64,000 bases of DNA, taken from assembly GCF_030014915.1 (NCBI RefSeq), contig NZ_JAGIXS010000002.1, positions 372,001 through 436,000 of the forward strand. Direction: 5' to 3'. Within the stretch, counting starts at the first letter, position 1, and each line of letters opens with the position of its first letter. Under the pieces are notes generated by a model that saw only the letters and a list, made by a program, of their open reading frames with translations, was not told the DNA's origin and did no database searches. The position numbers were made by a program, and so were the translations under genes. The stretch comes from Pelomonas sp. V22 (GTDB lineage: Bacteria > Pseudomonadota > Gammaproteobacteria > Burkholderiales > Burkholderiaceae_C). Below are positions 36,800 to 44,467 of this stretch, piece by piece.

Positions 36800-38014
36800 A
36801 TGAACGCCCCCGTCCCGCCCGTCGCGCCCACCGAGCCGCATGTGATGCAGACCTACGGCCGCCTGCCCATCGCCTTGTCGCATGGTCAAGGCTGCTGGGT
36901 CTGGGACACGGCCGGGCGACGATACCTGGACGGCCTGGGCGGCATAGCAGTCAACACGCTGGGGCACGCCCATCCCAAGCTGGTGCCAGCCCTGCAGGAA
37001 CAGATCGCCAAGCTGATCCACACCAGCAACTATTACCACGTGCCGCTGCAGGAGCAACTCGCCGCCAAGCTGGTCGAGATCTCCGGCATGACCAACGCCT
37101 TCTTCTGCAACTCGGGCCTTGAAGCCAACGAGGCCGCACTGAAGATCGCGCGCAAGTATGGCCATGACCGGGGCAACACCAACCCCGAGCTGATCGTGTT
37201 CGACGGCGCCTTCCATGGCCGCTCGATCGCCACGCTGTCGGCCACGGCCAACCCCAAGATCCATGCGGGCTTCGGCCCGCTGGTCGGCGGCTTCGTGCGC
37301 GTGCCGCTGAATGACATCGCGGCCGTCGAGGCGGCGCTGAAGGCCCATCCCAACATCACCGGCATCTTCCTGGAGACCATCCAGGGCGAAGGTGGCGTGA
37401 ACCCGGCGCGCATCGAATTCCTGCAAGGCCTGCGTCGCGTCTGCGACGAGCACGACATCCTCTTGATGCTGGATGAAGTGCAATGCGGCATCGGCCGCAC
37501 CGGCAAATGGTTCGCCCACCAATGGGCGGGCATCGTGCCCGACGTGATGCCGCTGGCCAAGGGCCTGGGTTCGGGCGTGCCGGTGGGCGCTGTCGTTTGC
37601 GGCCCGCGCGCCGCCAAGGTGATGCAACCCGGCAATCACGGCACGACCTTCGGCGGCAACCCGCTGGCCATGCGGGCCGGCGTCGAGACGCTCAAGATCA
37701 TGGTGGAAGAAGGCCTGCTCGCCAATGCCGCCAAGGTCGGCGGCGAGCTGAAGGCCGCGCTGACCGAGCAACTGGCCGGTGTGCCCGGCGTGGTCGAGGT
37801 GCGCGGCCAGGGTCTGATGCTGGGCATCGAACTCGACCGCTCGGCCGGCCCGCTCTTGCTTCAGGCGGCCGAAGCCGGTCTGATGATCAGCGTGACCGCC
37901 GACAAGGTGGTGCGCCTGGTGCCGGCGCTGATTCTTTCGAGCGAAGAGGCTGCGCAGATTGCCGCCATCCTCGTGCCCTTGATCAAGGCCTTCGTGGCCG
38001 CACCCAAGTCATGA
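36800..38014 (+). CDS. argD: Acetylornithine aminotransferase
   Basis: The 404-residue PLP enzyme carries out the fourth step of arginine synthesis, moving an amino group between N-acetylglutamate semialdehyde and glutamate; many members also serve in lysine synthesis. Visible are FFCNSGLEANEAALKIARKY, the cofactor-binding LLMLDEVQCGIGRTGKWFA, and the Schiff-base lysine in PLAKGLGSGVPVGAVV. The ATG at 36800 follows GGAGAG at suitable spacing. The stop overlaps argF's ATG by 4 bp. Confidence 0.96.
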   Translation: MNAPVPPVAPTEPHVMQTYGRLPIALSHGQGCWVWDTAGRRYLDGLGGIAVNTLGHAHPKLVPALQEQIAKLIHTSNYYHVPLQEQLAAKLVEISGMTNAFFCNSGLEANEAALKIARKYGHDRGNTNPELIVFDGAFHGRSIATLSATANPKIHAGFGPLVGGFVRVPLNDIAAVEAALKAHPNITGIFLETIQGEGGVNPARIEFLQGLRRVCDEHDILLMLDEVQCGIGRTGKWFAHQWAGIVPDVMPLAKGLGSGVPVGAVVCGPRAAKVMQPGNHGTTFGGNPLAMRAGVETLKIMVEEGLLANAAKVGGELKAALTEQLAGVPGVVEVRGQGLMLGIELDRSAGPLLLQAAEAGLMISVTADKVVRLVPALILSSEEAAQIAAILVPLIKAFVAAPKS

Positions 38015-38973
38015 AGCCCGGTTCCAGCCTGATGCGCCACTACCTGCAGTTCAAGGACCTGCGCGCCGAGGAGTACGCCCACTTGTTCGAGCGCGCCGCC
38101 ACCATCAAGCGGCGCTTCAAGAACTACGAGAAGTACCAGCCGCTGCAAGACCGCACGCTGGCCATGATCTTCGAGAAGGCCAGCACGCGAACGCGCGTGA
38201 GCTTCGAGGCCGGCATGTACCAGATGGGAGGTTCGGTGGTGCACCTGACCACCGGCGACAGCCAGCTCGGTCGCGCCGAGCCGGTCGAGGACAGCGCACG
38301 CGTGATCAGCCGCATGGTCGACATCGTGATGATCCGCACCTTCGAGCAGACCAAGATCGAGCGCTTTGCCGCTCACTCGCGCGTGCCGGTCATCAATGGC
38401 CTGACCAACGAGTACCACCCCTGCCAGATCCTCGCCGACCTGTTCACCTTCATCGAAGCCCGCGGCATGAACCGGCGAGGCATCGTTGATGCCGATTGCC
38501 TGAAGGGCCGCGTCGTGGCCTGGGTGGGCGACGGCAACAACATGGCCAACACCTGGCTGCAGGCGGCCGAGATCCTCGGCTTCACGGTCCACGTCAGCAC
38601 GCCCAGCGGCTACGAGATCGACCCGGCCGTGGCCGGCATCAAGGACTCGTCCTGCTACAAGGTCTTCAAGGACCCGATGGACGCCTGCCGTGGCGCCGAC
38701 CTGGTCACGACCGATGTCTGGACCAGCATGGGCTATGAGGCCGAGAACGAGGCACGCCGCGCTGCGTTTGCCGACTGGTGTGTGGACGCGGAAATGATGT
38801 CGGTCGCCAAGCCGGACGCCTTGTTCATGCACTGCCTGCCAGCCCACCGCGGCGAAGAGGTCTCGGCCGAGGTGATCGACGGGCCGCAGTCCGTCGTGTG
38901 GGATGAGGCAGAGAATCGCATGCACGTGCAAAAGGCACTCATGGAGTACCTTTTGCTCGGCCGTATCGGCTGA
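38011..38973 (+). CDS. argF: Ornithine carbamoyltransferase
   Basis: The 320-residue enzyme makes citrulline from ornithine and carbamoyl phosphate. Carbamoyl-phosphate contacts are KASTRTRVSF and EYHPCQILADL; the ornithine side has DVWTSMG and MHCLPAHRGEE. It is coupled to argD by an ATGA overlap. A second Met at residue 8 is an alternative start nearer the usual family length. The last 18 codons recur, with mostly synonymous changes, about 105 bp downstream. Confidence 0.96.
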   Translation: MKPGSSLMRHYLQFKDLRAEEYAHLFERAATIKRRFKNYEKYQPLQDRTLAMIFEKASTRTRVSFEAGMYQMGGSVVHLTTGDSQLGRAEPVEDSARVISRMVDIVMIRTFEQTKIERFAAHSRVPVINGLTNEYHPCQILADLFTFIEARGMNRRGIVDADCLKGRVVAWVGDGNNMANTWLQAAEILGFTVHVSTPSGYEIDPAVAGIKDSSCYKVFKDPMDACRGADLVTTDVWTSMGYEAENEARRAAFADWCVDAEMMSVAKPDALFMHCLPAHRGEEVSAEVIDGPQSVVWDEAENRMHVQKALMEYLLLGRIG

Positions 38974-38985
38974 AAGCCGGGACGG

Positions 38986-39001
38986 CAGCCCGAGAGGGCT
39001 G
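38986..39001 (+). terminator. Hairpin after argF
   Basis: CAGCCC-GAGA-GGGCTG, a 6-bp stem with a GNRA-type loop, begins 12 bp after the argF stop. No T-run follows, so termination is uncertain. Confidence 0.35.
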
Positions 39002-39021
39002 GCATGCGATTCGGGGCGCAC

Positions 39022-39043
39022 TCACTTTGTGTCAGCAAAGTGA
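39022..39043. repeat. Perfect inverted repeat between argF and its duplicated tail
   Basis: TCACTTTG-TGTCAG-CAAAGTGA has 8-bp perfect arms and a 6-bp loop. It lies in the roughly 104-bp stretch that separates argF from the duplicated 3' end, and could be part of an inserted element or a simple hairpin. Confidence 0.5.
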
Positions 39044-39077
39044 AGCCGCGTCAGTGGCGGGTGCGCACCAAAACAGG

Positions 39078-39131
39078 ATGCATTTGCAAAAGGCACTCAT
39101 GGAGTACCTTCTGCTCGGGCGGATCGGCTGA
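39078..39131 (+). pseudogene. Duplicated argF 3' end (remnant)
   Basis: This 54-base stretch encodes MHLQKALMEYLLLGRIG and a stop, matching the end of argF (38920-38973) at 49 of 54 bases; four of the five changed codons are synonymous and one is Val to Leu. The two codons before it (Asn-Arg) also match at the protein level. It has no start region of its own and is a gene remnant, from duplication, gene conversion with a diverged argF, or insertion at the argF end. Confidence 0.85.
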
Positions 39132-39137
39132 TACCCC

Positions 39138-39941
39138 TCAGCGCTGCTTCAGGCCATCCGCCAGGATGTTGGCCGGGTAGTAGCGCTGAAAGGTCTTCCA
39201 GACGTCGCCGCTGCGCACGCTGCGTTCCAGCAACTCGCGCAGCAACTGCCGATCCGGTGCCGGAAGGCTCTTGGAGAGGTAGACGCCAGCATCGCCCCAG
39301 GGCAGTTCATTCATGGGCTCGACCCGCAGCTTGGCCAGCAGCGGCTTGTAGCGGGCATCGTTGTGCATCGCACCGGCCACGATGCTGGGCGCCATCACGG
39401 TCAGATCGCCCATGCCCAGGTTCAGCATGCGCGCCGCCTCCAGGGCGTCGACCGCCAGCATCAGCCGCCCTTGAGCGCCCAGCTCCCGCTGCATGACTTG
39501 GTACGCCTCGCCATAGTCAAAGCCTCGCACCAGCACCACACGCAGCTCACGCCGGCGCAAGAGCTCATCCAGTGAGCGCACAGGTGGCCTGTCCTTGGCT
39601 TCGCTGAACGAAACCAGCGCCGGCCGGCTGCGCACCAGGGGTACGAACAGACCCAGCTCGTCGCGCCGCGCCGTGCGGCTGGCGGGCACCAGCAGGTCGG
39701 CCTGACCGCTTTCGAACATCAGCTCGAGTCGCGCACGCGGTACCGTGGAAAACTCGAAACGACAACCTTCGCCCAGGCCACGCAACAGATCCGGATAGAC
39801 GCCTCCGACGACATCGCCCTCCACAGTCACGCTGAGGCCTATGGGCGCCACCGGCACCTTGAGCACGCGCGAACACTGCCCCCAGGCCAACATCGGCAGG
39901 AGCAGCAGGCAACTCAACAACCGCCGGCAAGCTCGGCTCAT
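39138..39941 (-). CDS. Exported solute-binding (SBP_bac_3-type) protein
   Basis: The 267-residue protein has a signal peptide (about LLSCLLLLPMLAWGQ) and an amino-acid-binding-protein-like body: VVGGVYPDLLRGLGEGC, FESGQADLLVPASRT, and a late FQRYYPANILADGL. Such orphan family-3 proteins bind amino acids or related solutes, or feed sensors. No ABC permease or ATPase genes adjoin it, so uptake through a complete transporter is not shown. It faces argF's remnant. Confidence 0.85.
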   Translation of the reverse strand: MSRACRRLLSCLLLLPMLAWGQCSRVLKVPVAPIGLSVTVEGDVVGGVYPDLLRGLGEGCRFEFSTVPRARLELMFESGQADLLVPASRTARRDELGLFVPLVRSRPALVSFSEAKDRPPVRSLDELLRRRELRVVLVRGFDYGEAYQVMQRELGAQGRLMLAVDALEAARMLNLGMGDLTVMAPSIVAGAMHNDARYKPLLAKLRVEPMNELPWGDAGVYLSKSLPAPDRQLLRELLERSVRSGDVWKTFQRYYPANILADGLKQR

Positions 39942-40058
39942 CCAGACTCCATACAGGGCTTAGCTCATTGTGATCGAACTGACCGGGCATCGCCTGGGCA
40001 CCATCCCGAATGCTTTGTTCAGTGCGGCGTCAGACCGGCATGGCAACATGCTGGCCTC

Positions 40059-40802
40059 ATGAAGCTCGCCCTGATTTCCGATCTCCACGCCAACCGCCAG
40101 GCTCTCAGTGCGGTGCTCGCGCACGCAGAAAGCCGGGGCGTGGACAGCCATGCCCTGCTGGGCGATTTCGTCGGCTATGGCGGCGACCCGGCCTGGGTGC
40201 TGGACCAGGTCATGCGACTGGTCAAGGACGGCGCCGTCGCGGTGATGGGCAACCACGACAGCGCCGTGGTGCGCGGCCCGCTGCCCGGCATGCGCGATGA
40301 GGCGCGCGAAGTGATCGAATGGACACGCAGCCAGCTGCGCCCCGAGCAGCTCGAGTTCCTGAGCCAGTTGCCGATGATGGCCGAGCGCGGCGAGCTGCTG
40401 TTCGTGCACGCCAATGCCTACGACCCGGCCGGCTTCGAGTACATCCAGGGCCGGCTCGAGGCGGTGCGCAGCATGCATGCCACCAAGGCGCGCTACAGCT
40501 TCTGCGGCCACATGCACGAGCCCATGCTGTTCCACCTGAGTGGCACCGGCAAGGCCGGCGAGTTCACGCCCCAGGCAGGCGTGGAAATTCCGCTGCTGCC
40601 CAACCGCCAGTGGCTGAGCATCCCCGGCTCCTGCGGCCAGCCCCGTGATGGCAACCCGGCCGCCTGCTACGCGATCTTCGACACCGATCAAGGTCTGCTG
40701 AGCTTTCAGCGCGTACCCTATGACGCAGATGCCGCAGCCGCCAGCGTGCGTGCGGCCGGCCTGCCCGCCAGGCTGGCCGAGCGTTTGGTGCTCGGCGAGT
40801 AG
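40059..40802 (+). CDS. Metallophosphoesterase, YfcE/phosphatase-like
   Basis: The 247-residue protein has the calcineurin-type metal site: ISDLHANRQAL (DxH), LGDFVGYGGDP (GDxxxxG), VMGNHDSAV (GNHD) and CGHMHEPMLF (GHxH). It should hydrolyse a phosphodiester or phosphoester with two metals. Candidates range from cyclic nucleotides to phosphoproteins. It lies 47 bp before a protein kinase gene on the same strand, so a kinase-phosphatase pair is an attractive but unproven idea. Confidence 0.9.
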   Translation: MKLALISDLHANRQALSAVLAHAESRGVDSHALLGDFVGYGGDPAWVLDQVMRLVKDGAVAVMGNHDSAVVRGPLPGMRDEAREVIEWTRSQLRPEQLEFLSQLPMMAERGELLFVHANAYDPAGFEYIQGRLEAVRSMHATKARYSFCGHMHEPMLFHLSGTGKAGEFTPQAGVEIPLLPNRQWLSIPGSCGQPRDGNPAACYAIFDTDQGLLSFQRVPYDADAAAASVRAAGLPARLAERLVLGE

Positions 40803-40849
40803 CCAAGCCAGGCTGCACAGCCGCCGCCGAAGCCAGAAAGGGCCAGGTC

Positions 40850-42304
40850 TTGCCAGCACCCGCCGCTCCCGACTCCATCCTCAGCCCGCCCTCCTCCGCC
40901 CCGCTGCAGGCCGGCCAGATCATCGACGGCTTCCGGCTGGAGGCCCGCCTGCACCAGGGCGGCATGGCCAACCTCTGGAGCGTTTCGCGCGTCTCGCCCG
41001 TAGCGGGCGAGGACTTCCGGCTGATGATGAAGGTGCCGCGCATCAAGGGCGGCGAAGACCCGGCCACCATCGTCGGTTTCGAGGTCGAGCAGATGCTGAT
41101 GCCGGCACTCAAGGGCCCGCATGTGCCGCGCTTCGTCGCCCGGGGCGACTGGACGCGCCAGGCCTACATCGTGATGGAGCGCATCGAGGGCGTCTCGCTG
41201 CGGCCGAGGCTGGACGATGCGCCGCTGCCGCTCGAAGAGGTGGTCGACATCGGCATCCGCGTGGCCCTGGCCCTGCAGGACCTGCACCGCCAGCATGTGG
41301 TGCACCTGGACATCAAGCCCAGCAACATCATGTTCCGGCCGGACGGCCGGGCCGTGCTGGTGGACTTCGGTCTCTCGCGCCACGACCACCTGCCCGACCT
41401 GCTCGAAGAAGAGTTCTCGCTGCCCATGGGCACCGGGCCCTATATGTCGCCCGAGCAGGTGCAGTTCATCCGCAACGATCCGCGCAGCGACCTGTTCGCA
41501 CTGGGCGTGATGCTCTACCACCTGGCCACCGGCGAGCGGCCCTTTGGCCAGCCCAGCTCGGTGCGCGGCCTGCGCCGCCGCCTCTACGTAGAGCCCGTGC
41601 CGCTGCGCGCCATCGACCCGAAGCTGCCGCCCTGGTTCCAGGAGATCGTGCTGCACTGCCTGGAGGTCAAGCCCGAGCGCCGCTACCAGAGCGCGGCCCA
41701 GCTGATGCTGGACCTGCAAAGCCCCGCAAGCGTGGCGCTGACCCGGCGCGCCGAGAAGACCCAGGGCAGCAGCAGCCTGACGACCCTGAAGCGCTGGTTC
41801 TTCGCACTCGGCGCCGAACCGGCGCCACCGGCCCGCGCCAGCGAGCAGCTGGACCGCAGCCCCATCATCATGGCGGCCATCGACACCGAAAGCGCCACGC
41901 CGGCCCTGCTGGAACAGCTTTGCGAGCACGTGCGCCGCGTGGTGCAGGCCGAGAGCGGCGCGCGCCTGGCCTGCGTCAGCGTGATGAAGACGGCGCGCCT
42001 CGGCATGGACGAGCTGACCGACGCCAGCGGCCAGAGCCTGCATGTGAAGCAGCTGATCGCGCTGAAATCATGGGCCCGCCCGATCAGCCGCGCTCTCAAC
42101 CTGGAGGACGGTCGCCTGACCTTCCACGTGCTGGAGGCCCCCGACGCTGCCAGCGCCATCATCGAATTCGCCAGCCGCAACGGCATCGATCACATCGTGA
42201 TGGGTGCGCGCGGCACCTCGGCGCTGCGGCGCTACCTGGGCAGCGTGTCGTCCCAGGTACTGGCGGAATCGGACTGCACGGTGACCGTGGTCAGGGAGCG
42301 CTAG
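40850..42304 (+). CDS. Serine/threonine protein kinase with C-terminal universal stress protein domain
   Basis: The 484-residue product is a Hanks-type kinase joined to a Usp domain. The kinase (about 27-290) has GGMANLWSV, the lysine in LMMKVPR, VVHLDIKPSNIMF, VDFGLSRHD and the activation/P+1 segment GTGPYMSPEQ. After a linker, a Usp fold (about 340-484) ends with HIVMGARGTSALRRYLGS, the ATP-binding GxxG...GS pattern. The start codon is TTG at 40850, with AAAGGG upstream; the next in-frame ATG would cut into the kinase. No membrane segment is seen, so it is cytosolic. It may share a transcript with the phosphoesterase gene. Confidence 0.92.
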   Translation: MPAPAAPDSILSPPSSAPLQAGQIIDGFRLEARLHQGGMANLWSVSRVSPVAGEDFRLMMKVPRIKGGEDPATIVGFEVEQMLMPALKGPHVPRFVARGDWTRQAYIVMERIEGVSLRPRLDDAPLPLEEVVDIGIRVALALQDLHRQHVVHLDIKPSNIMFRPDGRAVLVDFGLSRHDHLPDLLEEEFSLPMGTGPYMSPEQVQFIRNDPRSDLFALGVMLYHLATGERPFGQPSSVRGLRRRLYVEPVPLRAIDPKLPPWFQEIVLHCLEVKPERRYQSAAQLMLDLQSPASVALTRRAEKTQGSSSLTTLKRWFFALGAEPAPPARASEQLDRSPIIMAAIDTESATPALLEQLCEHVRRVVQAESGARLACVSVMKTARLGMDELTDASGQSLHVKQLIALKSWARPISRALNLEDGRLTFHVLEAPDAASAIIEFASRNGIDHIVMGARGTSALRRYLGSVSSQVLAESDCTVTVVRER

Positions 42305-42313
42305 CCGCCGCGC

Positions 42314-42757
42314 TCATTGCGCCTTGGGATGGCTCCGAACCTCGGCTTGCACCTGCACCTCGCGGCGTTGCTTGGCCTTGTCCTCGTAGACGAGGGTGAT
42401 GGGCAGCTTGTCGCCGGCATTCAAGGGCTTGCTCAGGCCCATCAGCATCACATGCAGGCCGCCGGGCTTGAATTCCACGGTCTTGCCGGCCTTCAGGTCC
42501 AGGCCTTCGATGGCGCGCATGCGCATTACCGAGCCCTCCATCGCCATCTCGTGGATCTCCACCATCATGGCCACCGGCGAACGGGCCTCGACCAGGCGGA
42601 GATCGGCGTCGGCCTTCAGCTGGAAGAAGGCGCCACTGGCCTTTTGCTGTGCGACCGTGGCGCGCGCCCAGGCGCCGCTCACTTGCAGCTGGGCATGGGC
42701 AGAGAAACTGGCCAGACCGGCCAGCAAGGCAAGGAGGGGAAGGCGGAGCTTTTGCAT
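42314..42757 (-). CDS. Periplasmic copper chaperone PCu(A)C
   Basis: The 147-residue exported protein has a signal peptide (LRLPLLALLAGLASFSAHA) and the copper motif of the family: histidine and methionines in IHEMAMEGSVMRM and GGLHVMLMGL. PCu(A)C carries Cu(I) to cytochrome oxidase. The ATG at 42757 is favoured; another ATG lies three codons upstream. It is divergent from the YkgJ-like gene by 33 bp and convergent with the kinase gene. No Sco or oxidase gene is nearby. Confidence 0.92.
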   Translation of the reverse strand: MQKLRLPLLALLAGLASFSAHAQLQVSGAWARATVAQQKASGAFFQLKADADLRLVEARSPVAMMVEIHEMAMEGSVMRMRAIEGLDLKAGKTVEFKPGGLHVMLMGLSKPLNAGDKLPITLVYEDKAKQRREVQVQAEVRSHPKAQ

Positions 42758-42790
42758 GGCTCGCATGATAGCCAGACCTACACTGACGCC

Positions 42791-43126
42791 ATGAGTTCCC
42801 CTGCCGACAACCCCTGCATCCGCTGCGGCGCCTGTTGCGCCAGCTTCCGGGTCGATTTCGCCCGCGAGGAGATGATGAGCGAAGGCGGCAGCGTGCCCGA
42901 TGGCCTGTGCGGCGAACTGAACCACAGCCTGGCCCGCATGCGCGGCACCGACCACGCCAGCCCGCGCTGCGCTGCGCTCGTCGGCACGGTGGGCGTCAAG
43001 GCCAGCTGCGGCATCTACGAATGGCGCCCTTCGCCCTGCCGCGAATTCGGGCTGCGCGCGCCGCTCGGGATCGGCGACGAGGCCTGCAACCGCGCCCGTG
43101 CGCGGCACGGCCTGCCGCCGCTCTGA
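42791..43126 (+). CDS. YkgJ-family cysteine cluster protein
   Basis: The 111-residue protein holds cysteines in CIRCGACC, RCAAL, CGIYEWRPSPC and a late EACNRAR. This arrangement is the YkgJ/CxxCxxCC family (zinc- or iron-chelating in annotation). The exact cofactor and activity are unknown. It is divergent from the PCu(A)C gene and convergent with the TPR lipoprotein gene. Confidence 0.88.
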   Translation: MSSPADNPCIRCGACCASFRVDFAREEMMSEGGSVPDGLCGELNHSLARMRGTDHASPRCAALVGTVGVKASCGIYEWRPSPCREFGLRAPLGIGDEACNRARARHGLPPL

Positions 43127-43138
43127 GGCCTTGCGCCG

Positions 43139-44341
43139 CTAGGGCTTGTAGCCGGTCGCCCGGTAGCCCTTGATCTTGTCGAGCTTGGTGGCGTAGATGT
43201 CGCGGTCCTTGATCGTCGTGCTGTAGTCCTTGGCGGACTCCATGTGCTTGCTGGCACTGGCCAGGTCACCGAGGCGCAGGTCAGCCAGGGCCATCCAGAA
43301 ATGGAACTCCGGCACATAGGCGGCACGGGAAATTTCCTTGCGGAACAGGTCCCGGGCCTGCACAAAGTTGCCCGCGTTCATCGCTGCCACGCCACGGTCG
43401 AAGAAGGCATAGGGCGGGTCGGGCTGCAACTGATCGAGCCGCCGCTGCAACTGATCGGCCTCCGCATGCTGGCCCATGTCGCGCAAGGCAACCACCAGAT
43501 TGCCAATCACCTGCGGATTGTTGGGTTCCAGCTCATAGACCCGACGCAGCACCCGCTCAGACGCCAGCAGGTCGCCATGGCGGCGGTAGATCACGCCCAG
43601 GGTGTTGTAGGCATTGACGTAGTTAGGGTCGCGGTCAATCGCTGCGCGGGCCAGCCAGTAGGCCTGGTCCAGCTCGTTGGCCACCATGGCTTCAGCCGCA
43701 CGGTTGTTGTAGAACATGGCCACCAGCGTGCGCTCGTCGAGCTTGCGTATACGCTCTGCGCGGCCCAGCTCGGGCGGCACGAAGTCGATGGTCATCGAGT
43801 CCATGCCGCGATCCGAGTCGGCATCGAGCGAGAAGGCGGCGGTTTCCTGCCAGCGGCGCCCCAGGGTCACGTTCACATGGCCGGCCAGGAACAGGGTGCT
43901 GCCCATGCGGCTCCAGTTGGACTCGGTCGTGACCTGCTGGTAGGTGATGCCCAGGCCCATCTCCTTGGCAAAGGCCGCCGTCATGATGACCAGCGACAGG
44001 CAGTTGCCCGCGCGCGCTTCGAAGGCCTCAGAGGCATTGCGCGTGATGGCCGCGTCGTAGTCCAGCAGCAGCTTGCGCTTGTGGTACAGCGCATCGACCA
44101 GGCCCCAGCGCGCACCCTTGTGCCGCACCTGCTCCGCCACTTCCTTCTTCATGAACTGGCGCATCTCGGGGCTCAGGGCAAAGATGGCCTCGTCGTCATG
44201 GGCTTGCGCCAGCGGCTTGAAGGCGGCGTCCTTGAACAGCGCCGGGATTTCACTCGGTGCGAGGCGGGGGGGCGGGCTGGCGCATCCGGCCACCAAGAGC
44301 GCAGTGGCCAACAGGCCGGCCTTGAACAACAGGTTTCGCAT
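43139..44341 (-). CDS. Lipoprotein with transglutaminase-like and TPR domains
   Basis: The 400-residue protein starts MRNLLFKAGLLATALLVAGC, a lipobox signal. A transglutaminase-like cysteine-protease fold follows (EARAGNCLSLVIMTAAFAKE, then LAGHVNVTLGRRW), then TPR repeats (about 220-380, e.g. NAYNTLGVIYRRHGDLLASE). The cysteine and histidine of the fold appear intact; an aspartate should complete the triad. Its role, perhaps peptide or crosslink processing at the envelope, is unknown. Confidence 0.85.
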   Translation of the reverse strand: MRNLLFKAGLLATALLVAGCASPPPRLAPSEIPALFKDAAFKPLAQAHDDEAIFALSPEMRQFMKKEVAEQVRHKGARWGLVDALYHKRKLLLDYDAAITRNASEAFEARAGNCLSLVIMTAAFAKEMGLGITYQQVTTESNWSRMGSTLFLAGHVNVTLGRRWQETAAFSLDADSDRGMDSMTIDFVPPELGRAERIRKLDERTLVAMFYNNRAAEAMVANELDQAYWLARAAIDRDPNYVNAYNTLGVIYRRHGDLLASERVLRRVYELEPNNPQVIGNLVVALRDMGQHAEADQLQRRLDQLQPDPPYAFFDRGVAAMNAGNFVQARDLFRKEISRAAYVPEFHFWMALADLRLGDLASASKHMESAKDYSTTIKDRDIYATKLDKIKGYRATGYKP

Positions 44342-44467
44342 GGCACACCTCACGGTCGTCGCGGCAAGCGATGCCAAGCTGCCATCCGGGGCCCGTGCTG
44401 CGCCTGCCTGTTCAGATGCTAGTGCGCTTTCAGACCCGTGCCAAAGGTCAATGCCCCCTCGTTTGCG

